Positions 34,747 through 46,432 are shown, numbered from the stretch's first letter. The stretch is DNA of 50,873 nt from Paulinella micropora (GCA_009731375.1 BJOX01000357.1:214600-265472); one strand, 5' to 3'. Notes: a model not told the origin generated them from the letters alone. Numbers and translations are program-made.

Positions 34747-35048
34747 GTTGTTGTTGTTGGTGATGCTGGTTGTTGGTGGTGTTGTTGTGTGAGAAACAGT
34801 CCGAGCAACAGGTTAGATGTTCACCTGAGAAACTATCATAGAGTGGGGCTAGCAAACACCAGCCATTAGTCACAAACGCTGCAGGCCGAAAGAAAGAGCT
34901 GTTGCTGTTGTTGTTGTTGTTATTTTTGTTGTTGTTGTTGTCGTTGTTGATGATGATGATGATGATATGATGATGATGATGATGATGATGATGATGTTGT
35001 TGTTGTTGTTGTTGCTGTTGCTGTTGTTGTTGTTGTTGTTGTTGTTGT
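34620..35048. repeat. (GA)n, (GTT)n and (GAT)n tracts
   Basis: GA tract 34620-34744, GTT runs at 34745-34785, 34900-34950 and 34995-35048, and GAT/ATG run at 34950-34995. A further GTT run (35131-35155) truncates the integrase tail of element 2. Confidence 0.95.
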
Positions 35049-35091
35049 ATTTAATTTGTAAAAATCGAACCAATGGCAAGATGGTGTGTGG

Positions 35092-35342
35092 CTAACGGCC
35101 TTTAATAATAACTGCCACTCCAAGACTAAGTTGTTGTTGTTGTTGTTGTTGTTGTCGAACATTAACAATCTTGTTCTCCCCCCTGCCTCTTATCCTATAG
35201 TTAAACGGCCCTGTCTGCTGCACCACCTGATAGGGCCCCTTCCAGTGCACAAACATCTTCGATGATATGCCCTTCGCAACCTGTGGGTAGTACAACATGA
35301 CAATGTCCCCTGGCTTGTACGTCACCATAGACAAGTCTGGGC
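35092..35342 (-). pseudogene. Integrase C-terminus of element 2
   Basis: Encodes YKPGDIVMLYYPQVAKG and HWKGPYQVVQQTG, matching the GPY/F module of element 1 (GDIVLLYHPQ, HWKGPYQIM). The reading then runs into Gln codons from the GTT microsatellite, so the conserved continuation is lost. It is separated from the rest of minus-strand pol by the inverted segment at 35343-35868. Confidence 0.85.
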
Positions 35343-35868
35343 GATACCAGTGCCGGACCCGACGGCGGAGACGACAGCCAGGGAGCTGATCGATCGGATC
35401 CTATGTGTGGTAGGGGTCCCCAAGACGATTTGCTCAGATAAGGGGCCAGCCTTTGACAACGAGCTGATGGAAAGGCTCGCGAAGTATTACGGGGTCCACT
35501 GGCAGTACGTTACACCGTACAATCCGAGGGCTAATGGCAAGATCGAGCGGGTACATAGGCCGCTCAAGTCGGCTCTAAGGACCTACTGCAAGAAGAGTCA
35601 GCTCTTGTGGAGGGAGGTGGTCCCAAGCTTTGTGTTCGCAATGAACGCGATGCCATCGAAAGCTCTTGGAGCGGGGGCGGAATGTAGATCCCCGTATCAG
35701 GTGGTGTACGGGCAGGAGCCGGTGATGCCCCAACACTTGGTATATCAGGATGCACCTGCGCTGGCGCTGGACGAGGATGAGCTCTGGGGGGTTCATATGC
35801 GGGTCTCGATGGAGGCCATGCAAGCGGTGCGGCAAGCAAGGCTGGCGGAACAGACTCGCCAGCTAAGC
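35343..35868 (+). pseudogene. Inverted integrase core segment of element 2
   Basis: On the plus strand, opposite to the rest of the element, an open frame encodes integrase core from IPVPDPTAETTARELIDRI to RQARLAEQTRQLSK. It keeps the second Asp and the Glu with 35-residue spacing (ICSDKGPAF...NGKIERVHRP). By comparison with element 1, the preceding ~65 residues (the CxxC half of the zinc finger and the first catalytic Asp) are missing. Both breakpoints lie inside coding sequence, at about 35342 and 35869. Confidence 0.85.
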
Positions 35869-35871
35869 AAA

Positions 35872-38800
35872 TCACCCCTTCTTAATGAACTTATCCATCC
35901 CTTCCCACCAGAATCGCCTCTTGATAATCCACTGCGTCCTCTGTACCCCCGGGTGATTAACCAACGGGACTACGTGTGACGCTACGTAGATCATCTGCCT
36001 CAATTTGGCTGGGACCCATAAGACCCACTTTTCCGGGTTCTTGGCCGTCTCCGGTGTCTTGCCTGTGTACCACAGGAGGCCATCCTTCCATGCCAGAGTC
36101 TTGAGCTGTGACCGGATTTTCTCCGTCAACAACAACTCATCCCCCGCCAAAAAGTACTGGATCAAGTCCTTGTACCCATTATCGGCCCTCTGGCATTGCC
36201 TCCATGCTTCCACTGACGCGATACGCACTGTACCGTCCTCTACCTGGATTCCCACTTGAGGCCTGGAATCCGGCCCCGACCCCTCCGAAGCCCTCACCGG
36301 CTCTGTAGAGGCCACCTCCGGCTCTGGAGCCGTTTCCACGCCCGGGTCTTCCACGTAGGTTCGGACGGCCGGTGCCGCGTGCCCCTGGCAACAATAGCAC
36401 TCATGCTCCGCCTTATCCTCATCCAGAATAGCGGCTTTATCGGCCTCGTATTCCTTCAGGCGTTGCACGGCCTCCTCTACAAAATGCTCCGTACAGCACT
36501 CTGTTTGGCCAACCTCCCGTTCCAACTGAGTCATCATGACCTTCCTATATTCCCCCCTCTTTGCCTCCATCACCCTAGGCTCCTTTCTGCTAGACCCCGG
36601 GTGAGCCTTATTAGCATAGAAGACCATGTTCGCCGGCAAGATATCCTTTTGATCCGTCCTCAATGCCAAGTCCTCAAACTCGTCCATCTGCTGCATCGCA
36701 GCCAGACATGCGGATGGAGTTGAGTAATTGACTCTTGACAAAGAGTCGGCCACAATATTCTTCTTGCCGGGAATGTACTTGACGGTGAAGTCATAGCACG
36801 ATAGCAAAGCCTGCCATCTGGCCAGCCTGCCCGTGCAATCGTTCGTCATCAACCACATAAGGTTCTGGTGGTCCGTTCTTACCACGATGTCCCGCGACCC
36901 CCACAAGTATTCCCTGAGTCTTATAAACGACCAAACCACCGCCAAGGCTTCCCTCTGCCTTGTACAGTAGTTCTGTTCCGCCCTGTTGAGCTTCCGGCTC
37001 AAATACATGATCGGCCGTAAGACCCCTTTGTCATCGTATTGCTGTAGGACCGCCCCGATCGCATACTTAGACGCATCGGTGTCCAGCACATACTGCTTAT
37101 CCACATCCGGCATCATCAAGATGCAATCCTTGTTATACTTGGGATCACGAGTCAACATTTCCTTAATGAACTCGAACGTCTCCTCCTGTTTAGACGTCCA
37201 TTCTCGCATGTCGCCTTTTAGGTACAGCTCTCTTAACGGTTTGACCGTCTCCGACCAATTCGGAAAGAACTGACTGTAATATTGCGCAAGCGCAATGAAG
37301 GAGAACAACTCCGACCGCGTCTGAGGCCGCTTAATGCCTTCCACAGCATCCCTCTTCTTAGCCGCAATCGCTACTGTCCCGTTCGAGATATCATATCCTA
37401 AGTATGTAACCTGCCGGGTGGCAAACTGGCACTTGTCCAAGTTCACCTTGAGACCAAACTCTCTCACCCGTCGGAAAACATCCTGTATATGGGCCAGGTG
37501 TTCCTCCATGGTATTGGAGTAGATAATAATATCATCTATGTAACAGAAAGCGTAATCCTTCGCCCTCTGTCCATATTTCTCCATAAACCCACCTGCCCGT
37601 TTATCCTCAAACTGTCGTCCGAGCATTTTCTGCATCGCTGCCTGAAATATGCCCGGTGAGTTCCTCAGACCCATTGGCAATACCTTCCATTGGTATAGCG
37701 TCATTCCCACTACAAACGCCGTAAGCCACCTGCTCTTTCTGCTGAGCGGGATCTGCCAGAACCCATTCTTGAGGTCCAATACCGAGTAAAATTTTGCGTG
37801 TTTTAACTTGCGCATACAGTCATCGATCTTGGGCAGCGGGTACCGCTCACCCTCGATGATCTTGTTAGCCCGATAGTAATTCACACAAAACCTCAGCGCT
37901 CCATCCGGCTTTGGAACCATGCGTACATGCGACGAAATCGGGGAGTCCGAAAACTCCGTGAAATCATCCGCCTGTAACTCCTCCGCCTTCTCCTGGGCAA
38001 TACTTTCCTCTCTACGGCCCAGGACAGACCTCCTAGAGGCATGCGTGATATTCATCCCCGGAATCTTCCTGAGATGGGCCTCAAAATGCTTGACCGTCCC
38101 CGGCCTAGGCGGATCAAAGATCTCCCTCTCCTTAGCCATCACCTTCTGAAGGCTCTCAAGATGCTTTTCATTTCCTTTCCAATCCGCCCGCATCCGAGCC
38201 ATTTTATCCTCCCATGACTGGGCATCCTTCCGATCCCTAAGTTCGGGTGCCTCAGCCATGTCCGACCACGCATCCTCCACCAGGCCATCCTCGGAGGGCA
38301 TTTCCACCTCCTTCTGATGGTATTTGACTTCTGAAAGCTCATCCCATTTCCCAAGGTTCGCCATCCGATCCAGAATCAACGCATACTGGATAGGCGCCCT
38401 TTTCGTGTAAAACCCTGTGAAGCACGTGAACGCTTGTTCCCGTATCTTCTGAAGGTCACACCCTTTAAGTGAGTTCCGATATGCCAACCCCTGTTCCCTA
38501 GTGCCTAATCTACATGCAATCACCAAATGTTGCTTCCTAGATGGCACCGGGATCGGGTAATCCACCATCCGGTCCAAAACCTCATCCGCCCACAACGCTT
38601 TTTCATGGAACGGTAAGATCATAGAGAACGGTTTATCACCCTCGAAATATTTCGTGAGCAATTTCGCCGTCTCTCCCAAATTCCGCGGGCAAAGAGGTTT
38701 GTCACCCCACATGCCCTCTACAAAATTACCGATCTCATCCTCCGTTCCACCCGTTGAAAGCCGCGCTTCCATTAGCGGCTCAAACAACGGCCTGTTGTTC

Positions 38801-38910
38801 TGTGATGCCTTTGCATGGAAGCAGCCGGTTCTGAAGGAACCCATAAGGCCCCTTCTTACCATCCCTGAACCTGTCCATCCCTGCTCCCATTTCCATGTTA
38901 AGTTCTTCAA
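35872..38910 (-). pseudogene. RT-RNase H-integrase N-terminus of element 2
   Basis: About 1,010 open codons. The N-terminal ~25 residues are out of frame with the true protein: a frame change near 38840 links it to the upstream protease fragment. RT carries YIDD at about residue 457 (37542-37531); RNase H carries DTDASKYAIGAVLQQ near residue 607 and WSFIRLREYLWG. The integrase finger begins with two His (SHVVPLVNHPGVQRT) but ends at FIKKG, where the inversion starts, before its two Cys. The RT and RNase H cores look intact. It cannot transpose alone, since integrase is broken. Confidence 0.85.
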
Positions 38911-39923
38911 TTGTGCAGGTCATAATCTGAGCACACCGGCCCTGAATTAAGTCCTCCACTGTTGCCTTGTCCCATCGTCGAACAGCCTTCCTAGCCTTTC
39001 CCGCTAGCCCGCGGTACTCCGGTTGGAAATCCTTATAATAATTGTCCAACGCTGGGTGCTGATATGGCTTTGGTATAACCAACTGCACCTTAGCGTGCCG
39101 CGCAATTGCGTGTGGGTCCTTACCTTTAGTCGCCACTGGCTTGGTAGATGATACTGCGTAAGTATCGACATGAAAGAGAGGAACTGCTGTCCGCCCTCTT
39201 ACCATATCCTCCGCATCATCCTCACTAATTCCATAGTGCACCAAACCCGACCGGCAGTCAATTAATGTACTCATCCTATTGAGCTGCTTGAACCCGATCA
39301 GCAAACCTCCCGAATATTCCGGACAGACATAGAACTGAATATTAAAGGACTTACCGGAGTAGAGTTCAATGGTCAAGACCACCGTTCCCGTAACCTCCGN
39401 NNNNNNNNNGCCGTAACCTCCGCCTCGCCTTTCCATTCACTCCTTCTATGCTCCCCTTCATAGGCAACATGTTCTTATCCAACCACGCCTTATTGGCCGT
39501 TATGAAGCCCGCGCCCGCGATATTAATATTAGCCAACGTATCATTGGCCATATCGCATGCACTCTCCAGGTCCACACAGTAAACCTGAGTAATGCATAAC
39601 GCATGTTCCGGCATCTCAATAGCCTCCAGGCGTTCCCTCACGTCAGATAGAAGAACAAAACTGTTATTTAAATCTTTCCGATCCGACAAACCACTCTTGA
39701 TGAATCCTTCACCAAAAGCAGTATGGTTTGATCTTCCGGCCTTCCTTTCTTTCATCCCAGCCGTCGCCTTTTTTCCTGGTTTAATTTTCCTCACCCTCCA
39801 AGGCACCGGCTTGGCCCCCCAATCGGGCTCCGGAATGATAGAAACTTTCTTATCAAACCTAACCGTTGGAACCGGTAAAATATTTAAAGTAGGTTGAGAT
39901 TTTCGCGGTACGTTAGTAACAAC
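38780..39923 (-). pseudogene. Protease region of element 2 pol, frame broken
   Basis: Open from about 39923 (VVTNVPRKSQPTLNILPVP) to the 10-N join at 39400-39409, then continuing in another frame to 38780. The protease active site reads NDTLANINIAG, matching NDTMANINIVG in element 1, so both lack the usual Gly after Asp-Thr. LLIGFKQLNRMSTLIDC corresponds to the second conserved protease segment. CCGTAACCTCCG occurs on both sides of the join, suggesting an unmerged overlap; the frame change there may be artificial. A further shift near 38840 separates it from RT. Confidence 0.8.
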
Positions 39924-40063
39924 TTTTTTTTATAATATTAACTTGTCTGGCCTTCCCGGGCCCTACATTTCCCCAATTGTCACCACGTTTTCCCCGTTCA
40001 ATCGTTACCTGCATCACAGAACCATCCATTCCATGAGTAGGATCATGACTCCTGTGAAAAGGA

Positions 40064-42402
40064 TTACCCGTCGGAATTGCCTTTGCTTCCTGCCTCCGGC
40101 TCAGCTGTCGGCAAAGTCGTCGTCGTGAAAGGCATCCTCGCCTGCCACACGACAACATCCTCATCAGTAATCACTGACGTTTCCGTTTCATTTTCCAACT
40201 GGTTCTTACCAGTCCGAAATTCCTCCCCCTCCTCAACGGAGCCTTCCTCCTCTGCTTCGCTCTTTGAAGCTGCCGCAACTTTAGCTTTCTTGGAGGGCCG
40301 GCCGCTGTCCTTCTTACCGCCCCATCGCTTCTTTCCCCTGAAGCCCCCGCCGCGGCCACGGCCTCCACGCCCTCCTCTGCCTCCACGGCTACCTCCCTCC
40401 CGCAAGGACTTGACCGTTTTATCATATTCCTCCAGTCGATCCTTAACAAGACGTCGAACAGTTTTGTTCTTGATCACCAGCGCGTCTTGATTGCGGATGG
40501 CTCTGACTATTGTCCAGATGGATTGGCCATCGTTTGCAGCATTCAACTGCGTTTCCAAGTTCTTCCAATCCGCCTCCTTGTCAGAGTGTAGCCCAAAGCA
40601 CTTATCCTTCTTCTGGCATCTGTAGCCCTTGAAGTAGTAGTCAAAGCAAAGCTTGCGACTTCCCTTGTACGTGGAACTAGAAGAACCCCTACCCTTTGGT
40701 TTTAAGCCCTTCGGGGGAGCGATATGTTCATCGCTGGTCTCTTCTTCGTCCTCTTCCTCCTCCTCCTCCTACTTCCGTAAGAGTTTTCCATAACCCCCTT
40801 TAGCACTAGTAGGAATACGGCGTCTCACAGCCACCCCGCTGGACTGGATAGCAGCTGCTTTCCCCACAGGTTTTTCCTCCTCCTGTTGGGTCCCGGCTGC
40901 AACCGCAAACGCTTTCATCCCACCCGAGGAGAGTAGCGTGTCATCCCACGTTCTCACGGCCTTCAGGAAGTCCCCCCACATATCTCTAGGACTTTGATAA
41001 TCGTCCTGAAAAGTCTTCCATGCCGGGGACGCGTCCGTCGTGAAATCGACATTGTCCGGGATTTTAGCCTCCCATTTGCCCTCCGGCCATGCTATCGTAA
41101 TGACCCGGAAGACACATGGATCATGCTGATTGATCCTCGCCATGACATGTCGGATGAAACGTTTGAGGCTGATGAAGAACGCATTGTCCGTCTTCAGATT
41201 CTCAATCACCCTCAGGAAAACCCCCCTCACCCTCATCGGCTTCCTGCTCGTCGTTGCCAACGCATTTCCAACCACCGTGGAAATGTGTCCCGTCAGCATA
41301 ATCTCGCTAGTCAAATCCCAATGACTTCCGTATTGAACGAGCAAAGCAATGAGAGCATGCATCATTGCGTGCAGTTTGGATATTTTTACGGACCCCGTTT
41401 CCGCATAATGATCCCTATCATGCACCACCTTTTCAATGCCCTTGTTGATATTGTCTACCGTCAAGTACTCCATAAGGTCCGTATCCGTACATTGTCGGAG
41501 AATATCAACCATTGTCATGGGCGATTCAAAATTGCTCTCCCCCATATACTTACAGAGTAAATTGATCCCCTTACGCAACCATGGCGAGGTCATATACGGC
41601 CAACAGTTTACCTGACGCGTAAACCATATTGCCGGTTTTTGATCCCCCTTAGAACCCGGAGCAAATGCAACAGGTAGGAACTTTTCGTAAAAAGTCGCCA
41701 TCCTTTTCCTTTCCTGTTCATAACGCTTCATCGGATCCAAAGGATCATCCTCATCCCTTTTCTTGATTTCCGCGTATCTCCCCTCCCATGCTGCGTATTT
41801 TTCCACGCAAACCTCAATGGCTTTCACCACCTCCATGAGGTACAAGAGATACCGGTACAAGTTCTCGTAAGCCTGCTCCGTCGCTACCAGCAAAATCACA
41901 GCGTCCGGCACCGTAGCCGTAGACGTCCTGAGCTTGGTAGTTGCCAGTGCAGCCGTCTCTGCTTCCTTTAGCAGATCACGCAGGCTCCTGTTGACAATAG
42001 TTGACAACGAATTCTTTTCTGTCATCAACTCCAACTTCCCCATGAAGCCTTCGATATGGATTAGGTCATACACGTCCGGTGTCTTTTTCCCCCACACCTT
42101 TGTGTCCTTCATCCATTTTGCTTCCTTCATCTTGTCCTTGGCAGCCTCCCAATTCTTAACTGCCTTGCCAAAGGCATTGGCTGCCATAGGGAACACCTCA
42201 TCCTCGAAGAAAGTCTTCGCCAAGGCCACGTCAAAAGTATCCCCTTTCGCAGGGTCCTTTCTGACTGAGCTGTACCATTCCTCGCTCCAAGTGTCCTTAA
42301 CTTCAGTCCCTGTCATTAGGAACTGGACATCAAAAAGCTCAGAAGGGATAGGAGTTGGATAATAATCCTCATCCCCATTCTGGAACCTTGCATGTCCTAC
42401 CA
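40064..42402 (-). pseudogene. Gag-like region of element 2 with one in-frame stop
   Basis: From ATG at 42402 (MVGHARFQNGDEDYYPTPIP) the frame runs about 540 codons to TAG at 40769-40771, then stays open in the same frame to TAA at 40064. The part after the TAG carries C-x9-C-x5-C-x3-H (CFDYYFKGYRCQKKDKCFGLH region), then a Gly/Arg-rich basic segment (GGRGGRGGRGRGGGFRG), matching the layout of element 1 Gag. The upstream part is mainly helical with a conserved-looking capsid-like region. The single TAG is followed by Glu codons; it may be decay, readthrough or an error. Confidence 0.75.
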
Positions 42403-43746
42403 TCTGCAGTTCATGGAGGTGCAAAGACACGAATGTCCTCGCCGGAGAGACGTTTGAGTGTTGCCTGGATCCAGGTCTTGACGTAAGCTTCCAGGTTGTC
42501 AGGGAGGGAGCGGTCCTTCTTTTTCTGCAGGTAGAGGATGTCCACAGTGCGAGCAAGGATTGCCCTGCCTTCATCGTTGTCAAGCTGGGGGACTTTTTCA
42601 CACAAATCCTTCCACTGTTTGCCGACGTAAACACCGTCGATTTCAAAAAAACCCATGTTGTCAGCAAGGTCCAGGATCATGTCCTGCAGCGAGATGAGGC
42701 AGACGTACTTCTTCTGCTCCAGAAAAAACCTCTTCATGTTTGCTTCACTTCGCTTGGCTTGCCTTGCTGGAGGTCCTCAATCAATTGTTGCATTTCTTCC
42801 ACTAGACCGGGCTTGTCCTTGCGGATGTTGTGAAGTTCGTTGATGCTTTCGATGATTGCCTGGTTCTTAGGCATGTCAGAACGAATGCCACCAGGGGAAA
42901 GAAGCTTCAGCCAGCACTTCCAAAGCTCACCGGTGTTCGAAGCGACCTGAGTCCACATGGAACCAAAATCGGCAAGGGGTGTTGTGGGAAAGGGCGAAGT
43001 CCCTCTTCCATGAGGTCAGAAACTTGTTGCAGGAAGCATCATTCTGGTCCTTGAGACGAGCCATTCCAGCGTAACCTTGATCGTGCGCAGAAATGCAGTT
43101 TTCGCCGAATGTGTGTTTACGGTGGGCGTCAGCAACAGTGTTCTCGAAGGCGCCAAGGATTGACGACTTTCATCGTTCCGACGAACGAAACGAAGAGCTT
43201 CCACGTGAATGACCTGGAATTTTGAGTTCGAAGGTTCTTCTCTGTGAAGTTGCTGAATTGCATGGCTGGAATGAAGACCAACGATCGCCTGCAGGGGAAA
43301 CTTCTCGTCCTGGATGGCCTTGCGCAGAAAGTTCTTGATCTTGGCCTGGCCCTCGACTGGCAGGCTCGTGAAGTCCATCTTGGGCCTTTCCTTTTCTACA
43401 AGCCCAGCCAAAATCCACACAGCCTGAAATTCTTTCAAGGCTCTCTCGTCAACGTTAACGAAAGGAGGGGATTCCAAGAGAGAATTGTCGGCGTCGTCCA
43501 GCCCAAGCTTTCCGGGATTGACAACTTCGCGCGGATCTCGGATCCAACCCACCCACTGGATCTTCCTGTTGGGATCCTGAGACTTTTTAAAATTCTCAAC
43601 GAGTTGCTTGACATGCTCTGGGTCGAGTAAACGATCAGTCACTGCCCTGTGGGGTTGGGTAGCGATGGCGTCGGGAATGGCCTGCACGTTCTTGTAAGTC
43701 ATGCTGGCAAGGGCTTTGGCGGCTTCCTTCATCTTCTCTCTGATGT

Positions 43747-43814
43747 CTGCACAGAACAATCAACCAAAATATGGCATATTTTTCAACAAAAGAACAAAAG
43801 AAAAGGGGGCTGAC
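43747..43814 (-). other. Intron with AT-rich palindrome
   Basis: 68 nt, GTCAGCCCCC...TGTGCAG. Splicing joins NAYIK to DIREKMKEAAKA in one frame. The palindrome (43766-43783, centre GGC) lies about 20 nt before the 3' splice site. Confidence 0.75.
43766..43783. repeat. AT-rich palindrome (centre GGC)
   Basis: AAAATAT-GGC-ATATTTTT, inside the 68-nt intron. Confidence 0.95.
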
Positions 43815-44481
43815 CCTTGATGTACGCATTCTTCTCAGCTTTCTGCCTGTCAGCCTCTGAGACATTCTTGCCCGTGCCCTTTTCCCCCTTCATCCTGCGC
43901 TTCTTCTCGGGTGGTTCGGACCCTTCCGGCGAGGCCTGCGGTTTGCGCTTTCCAGTTGGATCAGGTGTGGAGGCTGAAGGAGAAGACGACGCCGGAGACA
44001 GGGGAACCTGAGGTGGGGCAGAAGACGACGAGGATGAAGACGGTGTCGCGGAAGTGGCAGAGGAGCTCCTGGCCAGAGGCGTGATGGTTCCAACCGCCGC
44101 CTTGGGCTGTTTTTTGTTCGAGGGGATGGACCGTAATGGAATGGATGTCGAGGAACTGCTCGATGAAGAGCTCGAAGAACTACTCGACGAAGAGCTCGAA
44201 GGCTGTGTGGCAGCAGGGGCCTTCAAGATGCGATGCTTTGGGGCCTGGCTGCAGCTAGCTGTGCAGAAACACGACGAGCGAGGGCAGGGTCGGCGGGTGC
44301 AGGTTCCTCTTCGTTTTCGCCTCCCACAACCTCAGTAGCTGCAACACTGCCCTGAGAATCCGGGGCGCGGGATGCAGCACTACCAAGAGAATTGGCGGGA
44401 TGGAAAACAGAGGAAGGATCAGCCGGCGAAGCCTGAGAATCAGCGATTGGCCCCTTGGCCTCCTCCTTGGAACCATCCTAA

Positions 44482-44507
44482 GTTGAAAAATATTGCATAT
44501 TTTCAAC
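44482..44507. repeat. AT-rich palindrome (centre TGC), extended arms
   Basis: GTTGAAAAATAT-TGC-ATATTTTCAAC: arms extend to 11-12 bases, the longest of the family. Confidence 0.95.
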
Positions 44508-44550
44508 ACGAGACAATGATGACGTCGCGGTGGAAGATGTGTCTGGGATG

Positions 44551-44569
44551 AAAAATATGACATATTTTT
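44551..44569. repeat. AT-rich palindrome (centre GAC)
   Basis: AAAAATAT-GAC-ATATTTTT, perfect arms. Confidence 0.95.
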
Positions 44570-44630
44570 GAGACACGGACAAACAAAAACGAAGTGGAGC
44601 AAAGAATCGTGAGACATTGAAGCTCACAAG

Positions 44631-44649
44631 AAAAATATAGCATATTTTT
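44631..44649. repeat. AT-rich palindrome (centre AGC)
   Basis: AAAAATAT-AGC-ATATTTTT, perfect arms. Confidence 0.95.
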
Positions 44650-44715
44650 GTTTAAAGACCTTAGCCTGCTCATCCATCTCTTTTTGAAATTGCTTGAGGT
44701 AATTGTTCACAGCCC

Positions 44716-44897
44716 CTGCACCCGAGAGCAAAAACAAAAAATCATAGTGACATGAAGCCAAAAAAACAGTTCGGGAAAGCATGGCAGCCATGAACTCACA
44801 GCCCATAATTGAAAGTTGTTCAAATTCAAGCAACAACTAGAACAACAGACACAAAACAACAAACAACTAGAACAAAGGAGAGAGAGAGCTTGCTGAC
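44716..44897 (-). other. Intron without the palindrome
   Basis: 182 nt, GTCAGCAAGC...GGGTGCAG. It joins NVAAPT through a split codon to AVNNYLKQFQ. It shares the GTCAGC 5' end with the 68-nt intron but lacks the palindrome. Confidence 0.65.
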
Positions 44898-45291
44898 TTG
44901 TAGGAGCTGCCACGTTTGGGCCTTTGGAGAACATGTCGTACAACCTCTCCTCCCAGGTCACATCCTCAGGCCAGCCCACGTAGTAAGCTGTCGTCAGGCA
45001 CAGTTCATCGAGCAAGGCAAACGTCTTGAATTCTCCAGCTTCGTCTTGGTTTGTGTCGTTGACCCACACCTGGACGTGCCAAAGTCGAGGGTTGTACTGG
45101 TAACTAGTAGCACCTTTTGGCTTCAACGCAAGCTTCCACACAACACCGAGATCGAAAGAGCTCTCGATGTGACCCGTGTGGTCAGTCTCATGCTCTCCTC
45201 CAAACTCCAGCTCAGAGACAATGAGCTTCATTTCAGGTGTGATCCACCATTTGTAGGTGATGTAAGAATTGTCGACAGAGGGACCACCCAT

Positions 45292-45795
45292 GATGTAGTG
45301 TTCGGAAAGCGATTTTGAGAGTGCAACAATCTAGACACCGAACAAAAGTGCTCAAGTTGACCGGAAGCGGTCACGAAGCAAAAAAAAAATGAAGTTAGGC
45401 CTGAAAACATGTGTTTTTTTTTTCATTTTGATAGGGACGGAAAGTCACGCTCATATGGTGAAATGCAATGAAAAATGGCAAACGGACCCAGTCCGGCCAC
45501 TCGTTCCCAAAAACTGACGTCCGAAACCAGTTTTTGTGCCTTGGTGGCACCGAGTGTGGGCTCAAACCGGCTCACTTTGGAAAATATACTATTTTTTTTC
45601 TGAGACATCCTTTGAAAGTGATTTTTTACCTTTTTTTCCGGACGGATTTGTTTGAAAAGGTTCCGGTGTCGGAACATGCCATATTTGTGTATTCCGACAA
45701 CCCTTGTAAAACCATTCTCGCCACTTCTGTTTTTTTTGACAATATTAGGTTCTTAGGCGAGGCTACCTGTCGGCGCTGAGAAGCCATTTCGTTGC
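45292..45795. other. Divergent intergenic region
   Basis: About 500 bp between the 5' ends of the minus gene (45291) and the plus gene (first possible exon near 45799). It would hold both promoters. It contains an imperfect palindrome at 45581-45599 (AAAATAT-ACT-ATTTTTTTT) and several A/T runs. Confidence 0.5.
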
Positions 45796-46360
45796 AGTGG
45801 CAAAATCGATTCAGGGCACTACTTTTGTTCCTGATTGCAACACGTTTGCAGAAGAAGACCTGAAAATCAAGAAAGTTGTCTCCAGTAAGTTGCCTGTAGC
45901 ACGTTCAATGCATTTCTTTTTCTCTTGTGGTCACTCGTGGTCAGGTGATTTTTTGGGTTTTGGCTTCGAAGCTTGGGTGAAAATGTTCGCGCCTGACAGA
46001 CTTTACAGATTTTGGCACAAGTTAGCGCATGTCAGGCATCAGAACGGTTAGTTCCGCAAAATTGAAGAACATGACGCCCAAGTTCTTTTGTCGGAGGGCA
46101 GACAAGCGTTTTCGTGCTTCCTTCTTTTCGTCATGCTTCAACAGGGTCAGCGTTTTCTCCAGTGGGAGCTTGACTTGTGCCTTGAACTCAAGCATCGAGG
46201 ACTAAGCAGGGAAGGACTCGATGTTTTGTCCTCGTTTGGAAGAGTGATTCCGATCAGGAGCTTTGATCGCCGCCGCAAAATTCGCCTTCAGGAAATCAAA
46301 ACATCTCTAAGGTTCTTTCCTTCCCCCTCCTTTACGCATGGGTGAGCATGAACTGTTTTC

Positions 46361-46379
46361 AAAAATATGCCATATTTTT
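46361..46379. repeat. AT-rich palindrome (centre GCC)
   Basis: AAAAATAT-GCC-ATATTTTT, perfect arms. Confidence 0.95.
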
Positions 46380-46432
46380 TGTCTTTTCAAAAATGTTGCC
46401 CTTGGTTGTACTTCCCAACAAGTGTCGTTTCG

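Larger units (their letters stand above)
35092..42402 (-). mobile_element. Degenerate Ty3/Gypsy element (element 2)
   Basis: Minus-strand gag, protease, RT, RNase H and integrase fragments lie in the same order as in element 1 and are clearly related to it (for example YAFCYIDDII in both). The copy is damaged by an in-frame TAG in gag, frame changes around the protease, an inverted 526-bp integrase piece, and loss of the 3' end at a GTT microsatellite. No LTR is visible at either end. At the 5' end gag begins eight bases after the stop of another minus-strand reading frame. Confidence 0.85.
44478..44659 (-). other. Intron with three AT-rich palindromes
   Basis: 182 nt, GTCTTTAAAC...TTCAACTTAG. 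It joins KEMDEQAK to DGSKEEAKGP. Palindromes are at 44631-44649, 44551-44569 and 44482-44507; the last ends three nt before the 3' splice site. Confidence 0.7.
42411..45291 (-). pseudogene. Multi-exon gene with possible ParB-like domain, frame broken
   Basis: Inferred minus-strand exons: 45291-44898 (MGGPSVDNSYITYKWWITPE), 44715-44660, 44477-43815 and 43746-42411, separated by GT-AG introns. The third exon is low-complexity Ser/Pro-rich with a basic KKRRMKGEKG patch. The fourth has AIATQPHRAVTDRLLDPEHV, IQWVGWI, then FPLQAIVGLHSSHAIQQLH and RFVRRNDES. This is the layout of ParB/sulfiredoxin-like nuclease domains (a conserved Arg/Asp-Val start, then a G-x-H-...-A-...-L helix), an assignment from memory with moderate doubt. 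About 280 helical residues follow. Single-base frame changes occur near 44245, 43165 and 42975. The stop at 42411 is eight bases before gag of element 2, so the 3' end may be truncated by that element. Confidence 0.5.

Noticed and set aside
36256-36723. Plus-strand frame of 155 codons within pol of element 2
   Set aside because: Antisense shadow of pol, with no domain of its own.
39900-39945. A-run (A8) as a programmed frameshift site between gag and pol of element 2
   Set aside because: The upstream frame that enters the A-run is not the gag frame, which ended at 40064, so no simple single shift links gag to pol here.
40994-41560. Plus-strand frame of 188 codons
   Set aside because: Antisense shadow of element 2 gag; the minus strand has the longer, zinc-finger-bearing frame in the expected order.
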